Below are positions 49,971 to 58,577 of a stretch of DNA of 64,000 bases, piece by piece (within the stretch, counting starts at the first letter, position 1; each line of letters begins with the position of its first letter). A program made the translations under genes and the position numbers. Under the pieces are notes generated by a model that did not search any database, was not told the origin of the DNA, and saw only the letters and a program-made list of their open reading frames with translations. The stretch is taken from NCBI GenBank assembly GCA_028823995.1, contig JAPPFD010000032.1, positions 62,001-126,000 on the forward strand. Reading direction: 5' to 3'. This stretch comes from a bacterium (lineage in GTDB: Bacteria; Actinomycetota; Acidimicrobiia; Spongiisociales; ZC4RG35).

Positions 49971-50252
49971 ATGCGCAGATCACAGGATTTGATCTACCAA
50001 CTGCTCACCCATGTCGAGGAGAACACCAACGGCCCGGTCGAGGTTCCCCGCCTGCGCGGATACACCACCAAGCAGGTTCACAACCACGTGCGGCTCTGTA
50101 TCGAGGCGGGATACATCGAAGCTGACAAACCGGGCTTCTTCCAAGATGAACGGGTTGAAGGCGGTGGCCTGTGGTACTACCAAGCCATCCACCGGCTGAC
50201 GTGGCTAGGACATGATGTGCTGGACGAGATGCGCCGCAACAACGGCCACTAA
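49971..50252 (+). CDS. DUF2513 domain protein in the IS element
   Basis: 93 residues from ATG 49971. The pattern fits DUF2513/YjcQ-like winged-helix proteins: MRRSQDLIYQLLTHVEENTNG, RGYTTKQVHNHVRLCIEAGYIEAD, and the closing RLTWLGHDVLDEMRRNN. Such proteins are common in mobile elements and phages, with no proven role; DNA binding is plausible. It is divergent from the transposase and ends 9 bases before the right inverted repeat, so it is an integral part of the element and may regulate it. Confidence 0.8.
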   Translation: MRRSQDLIYQLLTHVEENTNGPVEVPRLRGYTTKQVHNHVRLCIEAGYIEADKPGFFQDERVEGGGLWYYQAIHRLTWLGHDVLDEMRRNNGH

Positions 50253-50261
50253 CCCGTCAGC

Positions 50262-50285
50262 CGTCTACCCAAGTATGTAATTCCC
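50262..50285. repeat. Right terminal inverted repeat of the IS element
   Basis: Perfect 24-base complement of the left end at 47540-47563. Confidence 0.9.
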
Positions 50286-50293
50286 ATAACTAA
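50286..50293. repeat. Right target-site duplication of the IS element
   Basis: ATAACTAA, identical to 47532-47539. Confidence 0.85.
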
Positions 50294-51563
50294 TGCTGAG
50301 GGGTGGGACACCATGCCGCGTTGGTCACCCGATGGGCAGAAGCTGCTATTCACTAGGCGCCAACCCGACGGCGCCGAGCAGTTGTTTGTGGTGGGTGCGA
50401 GCGGTCGCCGTTCGCCTATCAACTGCAAACCAGGGGGATTAGATAGCTATACGGTCGGCTTCCCCCTACCTGCTGGGGCGGCTCCCTCGACAGGTCGGAT
50501 AAAGCTCACGGTGTTGTTCATGGACTTTCCCAACGCGCCAGCCACCTACACGACACACAAAGAGATCCAAAACGGTTTCGGGTACATGGTGGACTACCTG
50601 GAAGCCATGAGCTATGGGAAACTCAATGTAGAAGTTGATGTCGTGCATCGGTGGTGGCGCGCCCCCAAGAACTTCGAGGCGTATGTCCGGGTAAGTGTGT
50701 TATCAGAGAACAACCTGTCTGATGAGGCGGCTGCTGAGGCCGTGCGCCTCGCCGACGACTCCTACGACTTTTCCGACACCGACATGTTCGCCGCCGTGTT
50801 TCCCAGCGAGCACTTCGGCAGAGCATTGGCCGGCAAGAGGGCCCACGCCGACGGAAAGACCTTCCCGGGGATCTCGATCAACACCGTGGTGGGCCGAGAT
50901 CCAGGTGTGCCGTCGCCGCTGGGCCTGATGGCGGCACACGAGTTCGTCCACGAACTCGGCCTGGCCGACCTCTACCCGTATGACAGCACCGTTCGTGAAC
51001 TTCCCAATCCTCCCCGAGGACGAAGGTGGGTGTACAGCGAAATCGGCCTCATGGGATTGAAAGCCAATTTTGCCTCCACCAACCGCGCCCTGCATTCCGT
51101 GGATCCGGTCGAGATGCTTACCTGGTCCAGATGGCAACTCGGCTGGCTGCACCCATCACAGATCCAATGCGGGGTCCCACCCGTCGGCGCCGTGACGCTT
51201 CAACCCGTTGCCGAACCCGGCGTCGGCACGGTCATGGCAGCCATCCCGCTGAACCTGCACCAGATCATCGTGATCGAGAACCGACGCAAATTGGGCTATG
51301 ACGCTGCTCCTCCTCCCGTCCACCAAAGCGGCAGCATCCCCAGCCGCGGACTCATCGAAGAGGGGGTGGTTGTCTACATCGTCGACACGCTGATCGGAAC
51401 CGGTCAACTGCCGATCAGAATCGCGGGCGGCATAGGAACCATTCAGTACGACTCGTTTCCGGTTCTCACAGTAGGCGAATCAGTCACGCTACACGGCTAC
51501 ACCATCGCAGTCACCGACGACACCAACCCCACCTACACCGTCACGATCACCAAAGCCGACTGA
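50294..51563 (+). pseudogene. 3' part of the interrupted SLH / beta-propeller / metalloprotease gene
   Basis: Joined to 46122-47539 without the IS, the frame reads on as TITNAEGWDTMPRWSPDGQK. This completes a last propeller repeat and leads into a protease-like domain. That domain has LTVLFMDFPNAPATY, MVDYLEAMSYGKLNVEVDVV, then a zincin-like motif HEFVHELGLADLYPYD and SEIGLMGLKA, typical of M6-like secreted peptidases. As it stands the piece could be made only from an internal start such as ATG 50313, without signal peptide or SLH anchor. The rest of the chain to the stop at 51563 is intact. Confidence 0.78.
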
Positions 51564-51773
51564 CCACCAGGGTTCTCGGGTCGAGAGAGACCACACCCGA
51601 CGCGGTGCGCCATACGAACCTCCGTCAATAGACCACCGCCGCTCCGGGCGGTTCGCCACAAAAGACATCGCAGAACAGTTTCATCCAGGTTGGCATCCAC
51701 TGCCAACCCAGGTGTCTGCGCCGACCAATAGTCCTCAGAAAACCGCTCGTCGGCTGGTAGCGTTTCCCACCAA

Positions 51774-53048
51774 ATGGTCTCCACCACTATTGAGGCGGTT
51801 TCTGCGCGCCGCATCTTCGATTCCCGGGGATTTCCCACCGTGGAGGCGGAGGTGACGCTTACCGGGGGCGCCCGGGGCCGGGCAGGGGTCCCGTCCGGCG
51901 CATCCACCGGTTCCCGGGAAGCCCTGGAGTTGCGCGACGGGGGGACTGCACTCTCCGGCAAGGGCGTCCGGACCGCGGTGGGAAACGTCAACCGCCTGAT
52001 CGCCCCCGAGTTGGTGGGCCGCGACGCCCGGGACCAGGTGGGCGTCGACCAGGCCATGTGCGACCTGGACGGGACGCCCAACAAGGAGAAGCTGGGCGCC
52101 AATGCCATTCTGTCCGTCTCCCTGGCGGTGGCCCGGGCTGCGGCGGCAGCCGGAGGTCTGCCTCTCTACCGGTATCTCGGCGGACCGACCGCCCGGATCC
52201 TGCCCGTCCCGCTGCTCAACCTGATCAACGGAGGCGCCCATGCCTCGAACGGCCTGGAGATACAGGAATTCATGGTGGTCCCGGCCGGATTTCCCACGTT
52301 CAGAGAGGCGTTGGAGGCCGGCGTCGAGATCTATCACACGCTGAAGGGGATTCTTAGCTCCCAGGGTATGTCGGTGAACGTGGGGGACGAGGGCGGGTTC
52401 GCTCCCGATCTTCCCTCCAACCGGGCCGCGTTGGAGGTTCTGGGCAAGGCGGTGGAGAGAGCCGGTTTCCGGATGGGCCGCGACGTCGGCATGGCGCTGG
52501 ACGTGGCCGCCTCCGAGTTCTACCGGGACGGCCGCTATCACTTGGAGGGACGACAACTCCCGGCGGAGGGCATGGTGGAGTACCTGGCCTCCCTGACGGA
52601 GGACCACGCCCTGGTCTCGGTGGAGGACGGCCTGGCCGAGGACGACTGGGAGGGATGGGAGGTGCTGACCCGGGAGGTGGGCGATCGAGCCCAGTTGATC
52701 GGCGACGACCTCTTCGTCACCAACGAGGCGATCCTGGCCGAGGGGATCAGGAGAGGGGTCGCCAACTCCATCCTCATCAAGGTGAACCAGATCGGCACCT
52801 TGTCAGAGACCCTGAGCACCATGGACAGGGCGGTCCGCTCGGGATACACCCGGGTGGTCAGCCATCGCTCCGGGGAGACCGAGGACCCCTTCATCGCCCA
52901 TCTGGCGGTCGGCACGGGGGCCGGGCAGATCAAGACCGGGGCGCCGGCGCGCTCGGAGAGGACCGCCAAGTACAACGAGTTGCTCCGCATCGAAGAGGAA
53001 CTGGGATCGGGGGCGCGCTTCGGCGGATGGGAGGCGTTGGGAAGATGA
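51774..53048 (+). CDS. eno: Enolase
   Basis: 424 residues of normal length. It converts 2-phosphoglycerate to phosphoenolpyruvate and is usually a dimer or octamer in the cytosol. Marks include [51 protein letters not shown], the metal ligands in [23 protein letters not shown] and GDDLFVTN, the catalytic lysine in LIKVNQIGT, and [18 protein letters not shown]. No ribosome site precedes the ATG; a TGGTAGCGT extended -10 ends about 11 bases before it, so the transcript may be nearly leaderless. It overlaps the next gene by 4 bases. Confidence 0.95.
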   Translation: MVSTTIEAVSARRIFDSRGFPTVEAEVTLTGGARGRAGVPSGASTGSREALELRDGGTALSGKGVRTAVGNVNRLIAPELVGRDARDQVGVDQAMCDLDGTPNKEKLGANAILSVSLAVARAAAAAGGLPLYRYLGGPTARILPVPLLNLINGGAHASNGLEIQEFMVVPAGFPTFREALEAGVEIYHTLKGILSSQGMSVNVGDEGGFAPDLPSNRAALEVLGKAVERAGFRMGRDVGMALDVAASEFYRDGRYHLEGRQLPAEGMVEYLASLTEDHALVSVEDGLAEDDWEGWEVLTREVGDRAQLIGDDLFVTNEAILAEGIRRGVANSILIKVNQIGTLSETLSTMDRAVRSGYTRVVSHRSGETEDPFIAHLAVGTGAGQIKTGAPARSERTAKYNELLRIEEELGSGARFGGWEALGR

Positions 53049-53476
53049 GCGAAGAAGAGAGCGCAAGGAAGTCAAAGCGCTCCTGGAGAAGCCGGTGGCT
53101 GTGGATCGCGGGCGCCGCCATCCTGGCGGCGGGCGCCACCGTGTACGCGGTCCCTATCCTGGATCGCTTGGAGGAGCAGACCACCAACATAGCCGAGTAC
53201 GCCGAGGAATTGGATGAGTTGGTGGCGCAGAACACCGAACTGGAGGAGCGGCTGGACGCCCTTCACACTCCCATCGAGATCGAGCGCCTGGCCCGGGAGC
53301 GGCTGGGGTATGTGAGGGAGGGAGAGACCGCCTTCGTGGTGGTGTCTCCCCGCGACCCCGATCCGGCCCCGTCGGCGGAGGATCCGGTGGAGATGGCAGA
53401 GATGATCGAGGAGGAGCCCTGGTACTCGCGGTGGTGGAGCTATCTCAGCGGGAGCGATCTGTCCGCCGACTCCTGA
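53045..53476 (+). CDS. FtsB/DivIC-type septum formation protein
   Basis: 143 residues from ATG 53045. A basic cytoplasmic N-terminus ([13 protein letters not shown]), one transmembrane helix ([21 protein letters not shown]), then an extracytoplasmic coiled coil ([23 protein letters not shown]) with [18 protein letters not shown], the hallmark of DivIC/FtsB proteins. The acidic C-terminal tail ends [14 protein letters not shown]. It acts in the divisome with FtsL/FtsQ. Position directly after eno and before the DUF501 and ppx genes is the standard actinobacterial arrangement. Confidence 0.87.
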   Translation: MSEEESARKSKRSWRSRWLWIAGAAILAAGATVYAVPILDRLEEQTTNIAEYAEELDELVAQNTELEERLDALHTPIEIERLARERLGYVREGETAFVVVSPRDPDPAPSAEDPVEMAEMIEEEPWYSRWWSYLSGSDLSADS

Positions 53477-54012
53477 TGGACCCGGTCGTGGAGTCTGCGG
53501 ACCGCCGGGTGGTGGCCCTCCAGATCGGCAGGCCCCCCCGGTCCGATTCAAGGGTGGTCTCGGTCTGCCACCTGGGCCTGCCGGTGGTTATCGAGATCCC
53601 ACCCCTGCTCGACGACGGAACCCCTTTCCCCACCCGGTACTGGCTGACCTGCCCACTAGCTGTGAAGAGGGTTTCGCGGATCGAGTCCGAGGGTGGGGTG
53701 AAGGCCATGGACGCCCGGTCGGAGCGTGACCCGGTCTTCGGCGCCCGCCTTCAAGCAGCCCACCTCCGCTACGCCACGCAGCGGGACTCCGAGGTTCCCG
53801 ACACAGCCCGGCACCGCCCCACCGGCGGGGTGGCGGGCTCCCGGAAGGGGGTGAAGTGCCTCCACGCCCACTACGCCGACCACCGGGCCGGAAACGACAA
53901 TCCGGTGGGGGAGTGGGCCGCGCCCCGGGTGGAGCCGCTGGATTGCGAGCTTCGCTGCGTCCTCTCCTCCCCCGAGGGTCCGGCGGCCAATCCCGATTGG
54001 AGAGAACCCTGA
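53476..54012 (+). CDS. DUF501 domain protein
   Basis: 178 residues from ATG 53476, overlapping the previous stop by one base. The DUF501 pattern is seen in VALQIGRPPRSDSRVVSVCHLGLPVVIEIPPLLDDGTPFPTRYWLTCP, RIESEGGVKAMD, and the histidine/cysteine-rich RKGVKCLHAHYADHRAGNDNPVGEW. Function unknown, although conserved HAHYA and cysteine residues hint at metal binding. It is found next to eno, divIC and ppx in actinobacteria. Confidence 0.87.
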   Translation: MDPVVESADRRVVALQIGRPPRSDSRVVSVCHLGLPVVIEIPPLLDDGTPFPTRYWLTCPLAVKRVSRIESEGGVKAMDARSERDPVFGARLQAAHLRYATQRDSEVPDTARHRPTGGVAGSRKGVKCLHAHYADHRAGNDNPVGEWAAPRVEPLDCELRCVLSSPEGPAANPDWREP

Positions 54013-54887
54013 ACAAGGCGGCGGTGGACATCGGCACCAACTCGACGCGCTTGCTGGTGGTAACGCCGGAGGGGGAAGCGGGACGCTGGCAGACGGTCAC
54101 GGGCTTGGGCAGGGGCCTCTCGGAGAAAGGCCTAGCCGATGAGTCCATGGCACGGACGGTGGCCGCGTTGGAGCGCTACGGGGAGTTGATCGCCAAATGG
54201 GGGGTAACCGCCGGCAGAGCGGTGGCCACCTCCGCGGTGCGGGACGCCGCCAACCGTGAGGTGTTTCTGGACCGCGCCGAACACGCGCTGGGGTTCCGCC
54301 CCGAGACCATCGGGGGCGAGGAGGAAGCCCGCCTGTCCTTCTCCGGCGCAATAGGGGAGTTGTCCGATCCCGGGAACTGCATGGTGGTTGACATCGGAGG
54401 GGGATCCACCGAGTTCGTGTGGCGCAACCGAGAAGGGATAGTCCAGGGAGTGAGCCTCCAACTCGGCTCGGTGCGGATGACCGAGTCGGTGCTAGGGGAC
54501 CGCCCACCGCCCCGATCGCAACTTCAGGCAGCCTTCGCCCAGGCCGCCGAGGCGTTGGGAGAGGTAAGCCTTCCCCTCCGGTCCAGGGTGGTAGGCGTGG
54601 CCGGCACCTGGACCAGCCTGGCGGCCATCGGCCTCAGATTGGAGGCTTACGACCGCCGGCGCGTCCACCACTCGGCGATCACGGCCGCCCAAATGGCGAT
54701 CCTGCTAGCCGAGTTGGCCAAGTTGACGATCCCGGAGACGGCCGCCATCCCTTCCCTGGACCCAGCCCGAGCGCCGGTGCTCCTGGCCGGCGCGGTGATC
54801 GCCCACGAATCGCTCCGGCGCCTGGCCTGCACCGAGGCGCTCATCTCAGAATCCGATCTCCTGGACGGGGTCATCCTTACCCTTTAG
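53997..54887 (+). CDS. ppx: Exopolyphosphatase / guanosine pentaphosphatase family protein (Ppx/GppA)
   Basis: About 296 residues. The start is uncertain: TTG 53997 overlaps the DUF501 end, and a GTG at 54024 would remove only a few residues. The ASKHA-fold motifs are clear: AAVDIGTNSTRLLVV, ATSAVRDAANREVFL, GGEEEARLSFSGAIG, MVVDIGGGSTEFVW and VGVAGTWTSLAAI. It lacks the HD domain of longer Ppx proteins, as actinobacterial Ppx1/Ppx2 forms do. With ppgK elsewhere in the window, it implies active polyphosphate metabolism. Confidence 0.9.
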   Translation: MERTLNKAAVDIGTNSTRLLVVTPEGEAGRWQTVTGLGRGLSEKGLADESMARTVAALERYGELIAKWGVTAGRAVATSAVRDAANREVFLDRAEHALGFRPETIGGEEEARLSFSGAIGELSDPGNCMVVDIGGGSTEFVWRNREGIVQGVSLQLGSVRMTESVLGDRPPPRSQLQAAFAQAAEALGEVSLPLRSRVVGVAGTWTSLAAIGLRLEAYDRRRVHHSAITAAQMAILLAELAKLTIPETAAIPSLDPARAPVLLAGAVIAHESLRRLACTEALISESDLLDGVILTL

Positions 54888-54919
54888 CAGGGGGCCTCTG
54901 CTTACAATCCTTTGGTGTC

Positions 54920-55002
54920 GCCCGGGTGGCGGAATGGCAGACGCGCTGGACTTAAAATCCAGTGTCCATCGTGACGTGTGGGTTCAAGTCCCACCCCGGG
55001 CA
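54920..55002 (+). tRNA. tRNA-Leu (anticodon TAA)
   Basis: An 83-base class II tRNA. The acceptor stem GCCCGGG (54920-54926) pairs with CCCGGGC (54995-55001). The anticodon stem CTGGA/TCCAG encloses loop CTTAAAA, giving anticodon TAA. The T arm contains GGTTCAAGTCC. A long variable arm typical of leucine tRNAs lies between. The 3' CCA is not encoded. A TACAAT at 54903-54908 is a plausible -10 box. Confidence 0.93.
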
Positions 55003-55041
55003 CGGATCACAACGCCGTTTTCCCAGGTCACAGCCTTTAGG

Positions 55042-56295
55042 TCAGCCGCCCGGTATGGGGTCGAAGTCCATTCCCAGGTCGGCTCTGCCGAGGTGTTCTT
55101 CCATCTCGGGGGCCTTGAGGATGATGGCGGTCTGAGCCAGCAGGTCCCGGTACATTCGCTCATAGGGGTTGGCCGCCACGATCCCGTGCGCTCCGGCCAA
55201 GCGGAAGGATTCCCGGGCCACTTCCTCGGTCATCCGCCGGACGTGGTAGAGCGCCAGCAGGCTGATCCAGGCCCGTTTCTCCCGGGGGAAGTGGGGATCG
55301 GACAGCTTGGCGGCGGTGTCATAGAGCACTGTCGACGCCGAACGCACCCAGAAGCTCATCCGTCCGTAGGTGGACTGTGCCCATCCGACGTCGGCGCGGG
55401 TGAGAGCCACTTGGCCTTTGATGGCCACCGCGATGCCGCCCTTGCGTTTGCGGAGGTAGCCGGCCATGTAGTCGAGGATCCGACGGCAGTGACCCAGTTG
55501 CATCCCACCGCCGGAGAGATTGAGAAGGCCGAACGCCATGTGCTGGTCTTCCTCTTGGTCGTCGCGAGAGGTGGCCTGGGGGTGATCGAGATCCCGGACT
55601 ATTGCGTACCTGTCGGGCACGAAGGCGTTTTCGATGGTCACCGAGTTGGTGGCCGTGCCCCGGAGTCCCATGGCGTTCCAGTCGTCGTGGATGATCATGC
55701 CGGGCGTGCCCACCGGAACGAACATCACCAGGAGCTTTCGACCTACCAGTTCTCCCTGGTCGTCGACCACCGAGGCGATGGTTCCCACGTAGGTGGCGCC
55801 GTCGGAGTTGGTGGCGAACCCCCCGCGGCCGCCGCCCAGCCATCCCCCGTCCACCCGACGGAACCGGGCGCCCACCTTGGTCACGTCCAACTCGTCGGAA
55901 GGCGCGGAGGCAGCCGAGCAGAGCATGGACTGGTTCTCGGCGCAGTCCCGGAGCAGGGCAGCCATGTTCGGGTCACCGAAGGCGTACGGCGCGATCAGAT
56001 CGAGCGCGCCCCAGTGCATGTTGGTGCATGCCGCCGACACCGGGTCGCCGTAGGCGATCACCTCCGCCACCTTGGTCCGGGTGGCGATGTTGTGGCCGGG
56101 TCCTCCGAACTGCGGGTGGATGGCCATCGAAGGCACGCCGACCGACTTGAGGGCCGTCATGTTCTCGAAGGGGTAGCGGGACTCCCGGTCGTTCCGGGCG
56201 GCTCTGCCGAAGAAGTCCTCTTCGGTCACCACCTTCTCAACAAGCTTTACGTAGTCATGATCAATCGCGTAGCCGGATCCAATGTTCATGCTCAA
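55042..56295 (-). CDS. Acyl-CoA dehydrogenase family protein
   Basis: 417 residues, or 415 from the internal ATG at 56289. The acyl-CoA dehydrogenase fold is indicated by an N-terminal helical part, MHWGALDLIAPYAFGDPNMAALLRDCAENQSMLCSA in the middle beta region, GLRGTATNSVTIENAFVPD, and a C-terminal helical bundle with RMTEEVARESFRLAGAHGIVAANPYERMYRDL. The usual catalytic glutamate cannot be placed with certainty, and the sequence is closer to flavin-dependent hydroxylase/desulfurase-type members (DszC, HpaH-like) than to classical fatty-acid enzymes. Substrate unknown. It is transcribed toward the tRNA. Confidence 0.8.
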   Translation of the reverse strand: MSMNIGSGYAIDHDYVKLVEKVVTEEDFFGRAARNDRESRYPFENMTALKSVGVPSMAIHPQFGGPGHNIATRTKVAEVIAYGDPVSAACTNMHWGALDLIAPYAFGDPNMAALLRDCAENQSMLCSAASAPSDELDVTKVGARFRRVDGGWLGGGRGGFATNSDGATYVGTIASVVDDQGELVGRKLLVMFVPVGTPGMIIHDDWNAMGLRGTATNSVTIENAFVPDRYAIVRDLDHPQATSRDDQEEDQHMAFGLLNLSGGGMQLGHCRRILDYMAGYLRKRKGGIAVAIKGQVALTRADVGWAQSTYGRMSFWVRSASTVLYDTAAKLSDPHFPREKRAWISLLALYHVRRMTEEVARESFRLAGAHGIVAANPYERMYRDLLAQTAIILKAPEMEEHLGRADLGMDFDPIPGG

Positions 56296-56460
56296 CCGGA
56301 TAAGAATAACTCTTGAGCACCTGTCCCATCAGCAAGCTGCCCGGTCCCCAGGTCGCGGGCCCGCGGGCATACCGGGGATTGCCTCTTCCACTAGGCTGAA
56401 TGCCGTGGTTGGCGAGCGAATTCCGGGGGGCGGTGATCCCATTTCGGACGCGACCGGGGC

Positions 56461-58203
56461 TTGATGCGGGTCAACGATTACATACGGTTTGAACCCGATG
56501 AGGGGTGTTCTGCCCGCCTGACGCTGGGGGTGGCGGTTCAGGGGATCATGATCAGCTTGTCGATCACTGTCATCGTGGTGACGATCTTCGTCCTCGGGTC
56601 AGGCGAGGACCGGGCCTATCTCTCCTGGGTGGTCTTTGCCGCTTTGACGATCACCGGGTTCGGCACCATCCTCGGGGCCAGCCGCCTGGGAAAGTTCGGG
56701 GCAGGGCACATCATGATGATGGCGTCGGGCGGCCAGTTCATAGGCGTGTCCGTGGTGGCGCTGATGGAGGGGGGCCCGGCCACGCTGGCGATGCTGCTGG
56801 TCGTTACCTCGGTGCTCCAGTTCCTGGTGGCTACCTGGCTTCCGAGAATGCGCCGGATCATCACACCTGTCGTGGCGGGGACCGCACAGGTGCTGATAGC
56901 GGCGACGGTGATACCGATCGCCATCAGCAGGTTGGCGGACACTCCCGCGGGCGTGTCGCCATCGCTGGGATTGGCGTCCTCCGGGGCGGCGTTCGTCACT
57001 TTCCTCTTCCTGGTGTTGCGCGGCACGAAAATCTGGCGCCTGTGGGCTATTCCCATCGGGATCGGCGCCGGATCGGTGGTCGCCATGGTGGTGGGACTGT
57101 ACGACTTCGAGCCGGTGCGAGAGGCGCCCTGGTTCGACCTGCCGGACACTGGCGCGTGGCCGGGATTGGACCTCTCGCCCGGGCCGGAGTTCTGGGGGCT
57201 GTTGCCGATGTTCCTGATCGTCAGCCTGGTGGTGGCGGTCAAGTCGAGCAGCGACGGGGCGGTGCTCCAGCAGGTCTCACGCCGCCGTCCCGGCGCCACG
57301 GACTTCCGCGCGGTCCAGGGGACCCTCAATGTCAGTGGAACGACAATGCTGCTGTCGGGGATAGCGGGGACGATCCCTCCCATCATCGTCACCGCTTCCT
57401 GCATCTCGCTGATCAACTTCACGGGGGTCGCCTCCCGCCGGGTCGGGCACACGATCGGGGCCTTGCTGATCCTGCTGGCGTTCTTCCCCAAGTTTGTGGC
57501 CGTCATGCTCGCCACGCCCAGTTCAGTGATGGGAGCGGTCCTCCTGATGATCATGGGACTGCTCCTGGTGGAGGGCATGCGGATCATCGTCAAGGACGGT
57601 CTCGACCACCGCAAGGGGATGGTGGCAGGAGCGTCCCTGGCGATAGGCGTCGGTCTGGAGAGCAATGACGTGCTGGCGGACCTCCTGGATGGAGCCTGGG
57701 GCGTGCTGTTCGGCAGCGGGTTGGTGGTCGGCGTTCTGGCGGTGGTGGTGATGACGTCCCTTATGGAACTGTCCAGCCCGCGCCGCACGCGGCTCGAGGT
57801 CGGACTCGACATGTCCGATCTTCCCCGGGTCAACGCTTTCCTCACCGGACTCGCCACCCGTGCAGGCTGGAGTCCTCCTTCGACGGAACGTCTGACCGCG
57901 GCGGGAGAGGAGACCCTCTCCACCATGTTGGAACTACGGGAGGACTATGCAGACGAGGCTGTACCGCGTCTGATTGTCACCGCTCAGCGCAGCACCGGGA
58001 CGATCGACCTGGAGTTCATGGCCATCTTCGGCGAGGGGAACATCGAGGACCACCTGGCGTACCTGGTTGAACATACCGACACTGCGGACGTGAGAGACCT
58101 ATCGTTCCGTTTGCTGCGCCACTACGCGTCCTCGGTGCGACACCGCAAGTACTACGGCATAGACATCGTCGCGGTACAGGTGGAGTCCCTACCCGATTCC
58201 TGA
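56461..58203 (+). CDS. NCS2 xanthine/uracil-type permease fused to a C-terminal GHKL/anti-sigma-like domain
   Basis: 580 residues. The first 430 or so are a polytopic membrane domain of nucleobase:cation symporter-2 type (MMMASGGQFIGVSVVALM, PVVAGTAQVLIAATVIPIAISRL, GTIPPIIVTASCISLINFTGVASRRVGHTIGALLILLAFFPKFVAVMLATP). From about residue 445 a soluble domain follows. DLPRVNAFLTGLATRAGWSPPSTERLTAAGEETLSTMLELRE resembles RsbW/HATPase_c_2 proteins, in which the E helix binds ATP, but the usual Asn of the N box is not evident. This may be a sensor or regulator tail. Substrate is unknown. Confidence 0.8.
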   Translation: MMRVNDYIRFEPDEGCSARLTLGVAVQGIMISLSITVIVVTIFVLGSGEDRAYLSWVVFAALTITGFGTILGASRLGKFGAGHIMMMASGGQFIGVSVVALMEGGPATLAMLLVVTSVLQFLVATWLPRMRRIITPVVAGTAQVLIAATVIPIAISRLADTPAGVSPSLGLASSGAAFVTFLFLVLRGTKIWRLWAIPIGIGAGSVVAMVVGLYDFEPVREAPWFDLPDTGAWPGLDLSPGPEFWGLLPMFLIVSLVVAVKSSSDGAVLQQVSRRRPGATDFRAVQGTLNVSGTTMLLSGIAGTIPPIIVTASCISLINFTGVASRRVGHTIGALLILLAFFPKFVAVMLATPSSVMGAVLLMIMGLLLVEGMRIIVKDGLDHRKGMVAGASLAIGVGLESNDVLADLLDGAWGVLFGSGLVVGVLAVVVMTSLMELSSPRRTRLEVGLDMSDLPRVNAFLTGLATRAGWSPPSTERLTAAGEETLSTMLELREDYADEAVPRLIVTAQRSTGTIDLEFMAIFGEGNIEDHLAYLVEHTDTADVRDLSFRLLRHYASSVRHRKYYGIDIVAVQVESLPDS

Positions 58204-58236
58204 TCTCACAACCGACACGAAAGGAGAGAACCAGCC

Positions 58237-58524
58237 ATGCTGGGATATGTGATAGTCAACACTGAAGTAACCGACGAAGAGGCATACGCCGAGTTCACAG
58301 ACCGAATCGTGGGCGTCGTCGAAACCTACGGCGGGAAGTACCTGGTCCGGGGCGGAAAGACCGAGCACAAGTACGGTGAATGGCAGCCCGGTCGCGTAGT
58401 GGTGATCGAGTTCGCCAGCCTCGACCAGGCGCGCACGTTCGCCGACTCCGCCGAGTTCGCAGAACTCCGAGACCTCATCGACCGGTCCGCGAGGGCCCGA
58501 ATGATCCTCGCAGAAGGCGTCTAA
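58237..58524 (+). CDS. DUF1330 domain protein
   Basis: 95 residues behind AAGGAGAG. The ferredoxin-like alpha/beta pattern of DUF1330 is clear: MLGYVIVNTEVTDEEAYAEFTDRIVGVVETYGGKYLVRGG, then VVIEFASLDQARTFADSAEFAELRDLIDRSARARMILAEG. The family is small and cytosolic, of unknown function. It follows the permease by 33 bases in the same direction, so it may share its transcript. Confidence 0.88.
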   Translation: MLGYVIVNTEVTDEEAYAEFTDRIVGVVETYGGKYLVRGGKTEHKYGEWQPGRVVVIEFASLDQARTFADSAEFAELRDLIDRSARARMILAEGV

Positions 58525-58577
58525 CCCCGCCGCCGGAAAGGTCCCCGGCTCAGAGCAAAACGAAAAAGCTACTCGGA

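Larger units (their letters stand above)
47540..50285 (-). mobile_element. IS1595-family insertion element with passenger genes (2746 bp)
   Basis: Bounded by perfect 24-base inverted repeats starting GGGAATTACATACTTGGG (47540-47563 and 50262-50285) and flanked by the 8-base duplication ATAACTAA. It contains an ISXO2/IS1595-type transposase, then in the same direction and with 4-base overlaps a DNA methyltransferase-HNH fusion and a 45-residue basic protein, plus a divergent DUF2513 gene. It interrupts a surface-protein gene exactly between two codons' worth of intact flanks. Intact ends and duplication suggest recent insertion. IS1595-family members carrying passenger genes are known, to my recollection. 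Confidence 0.9.
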
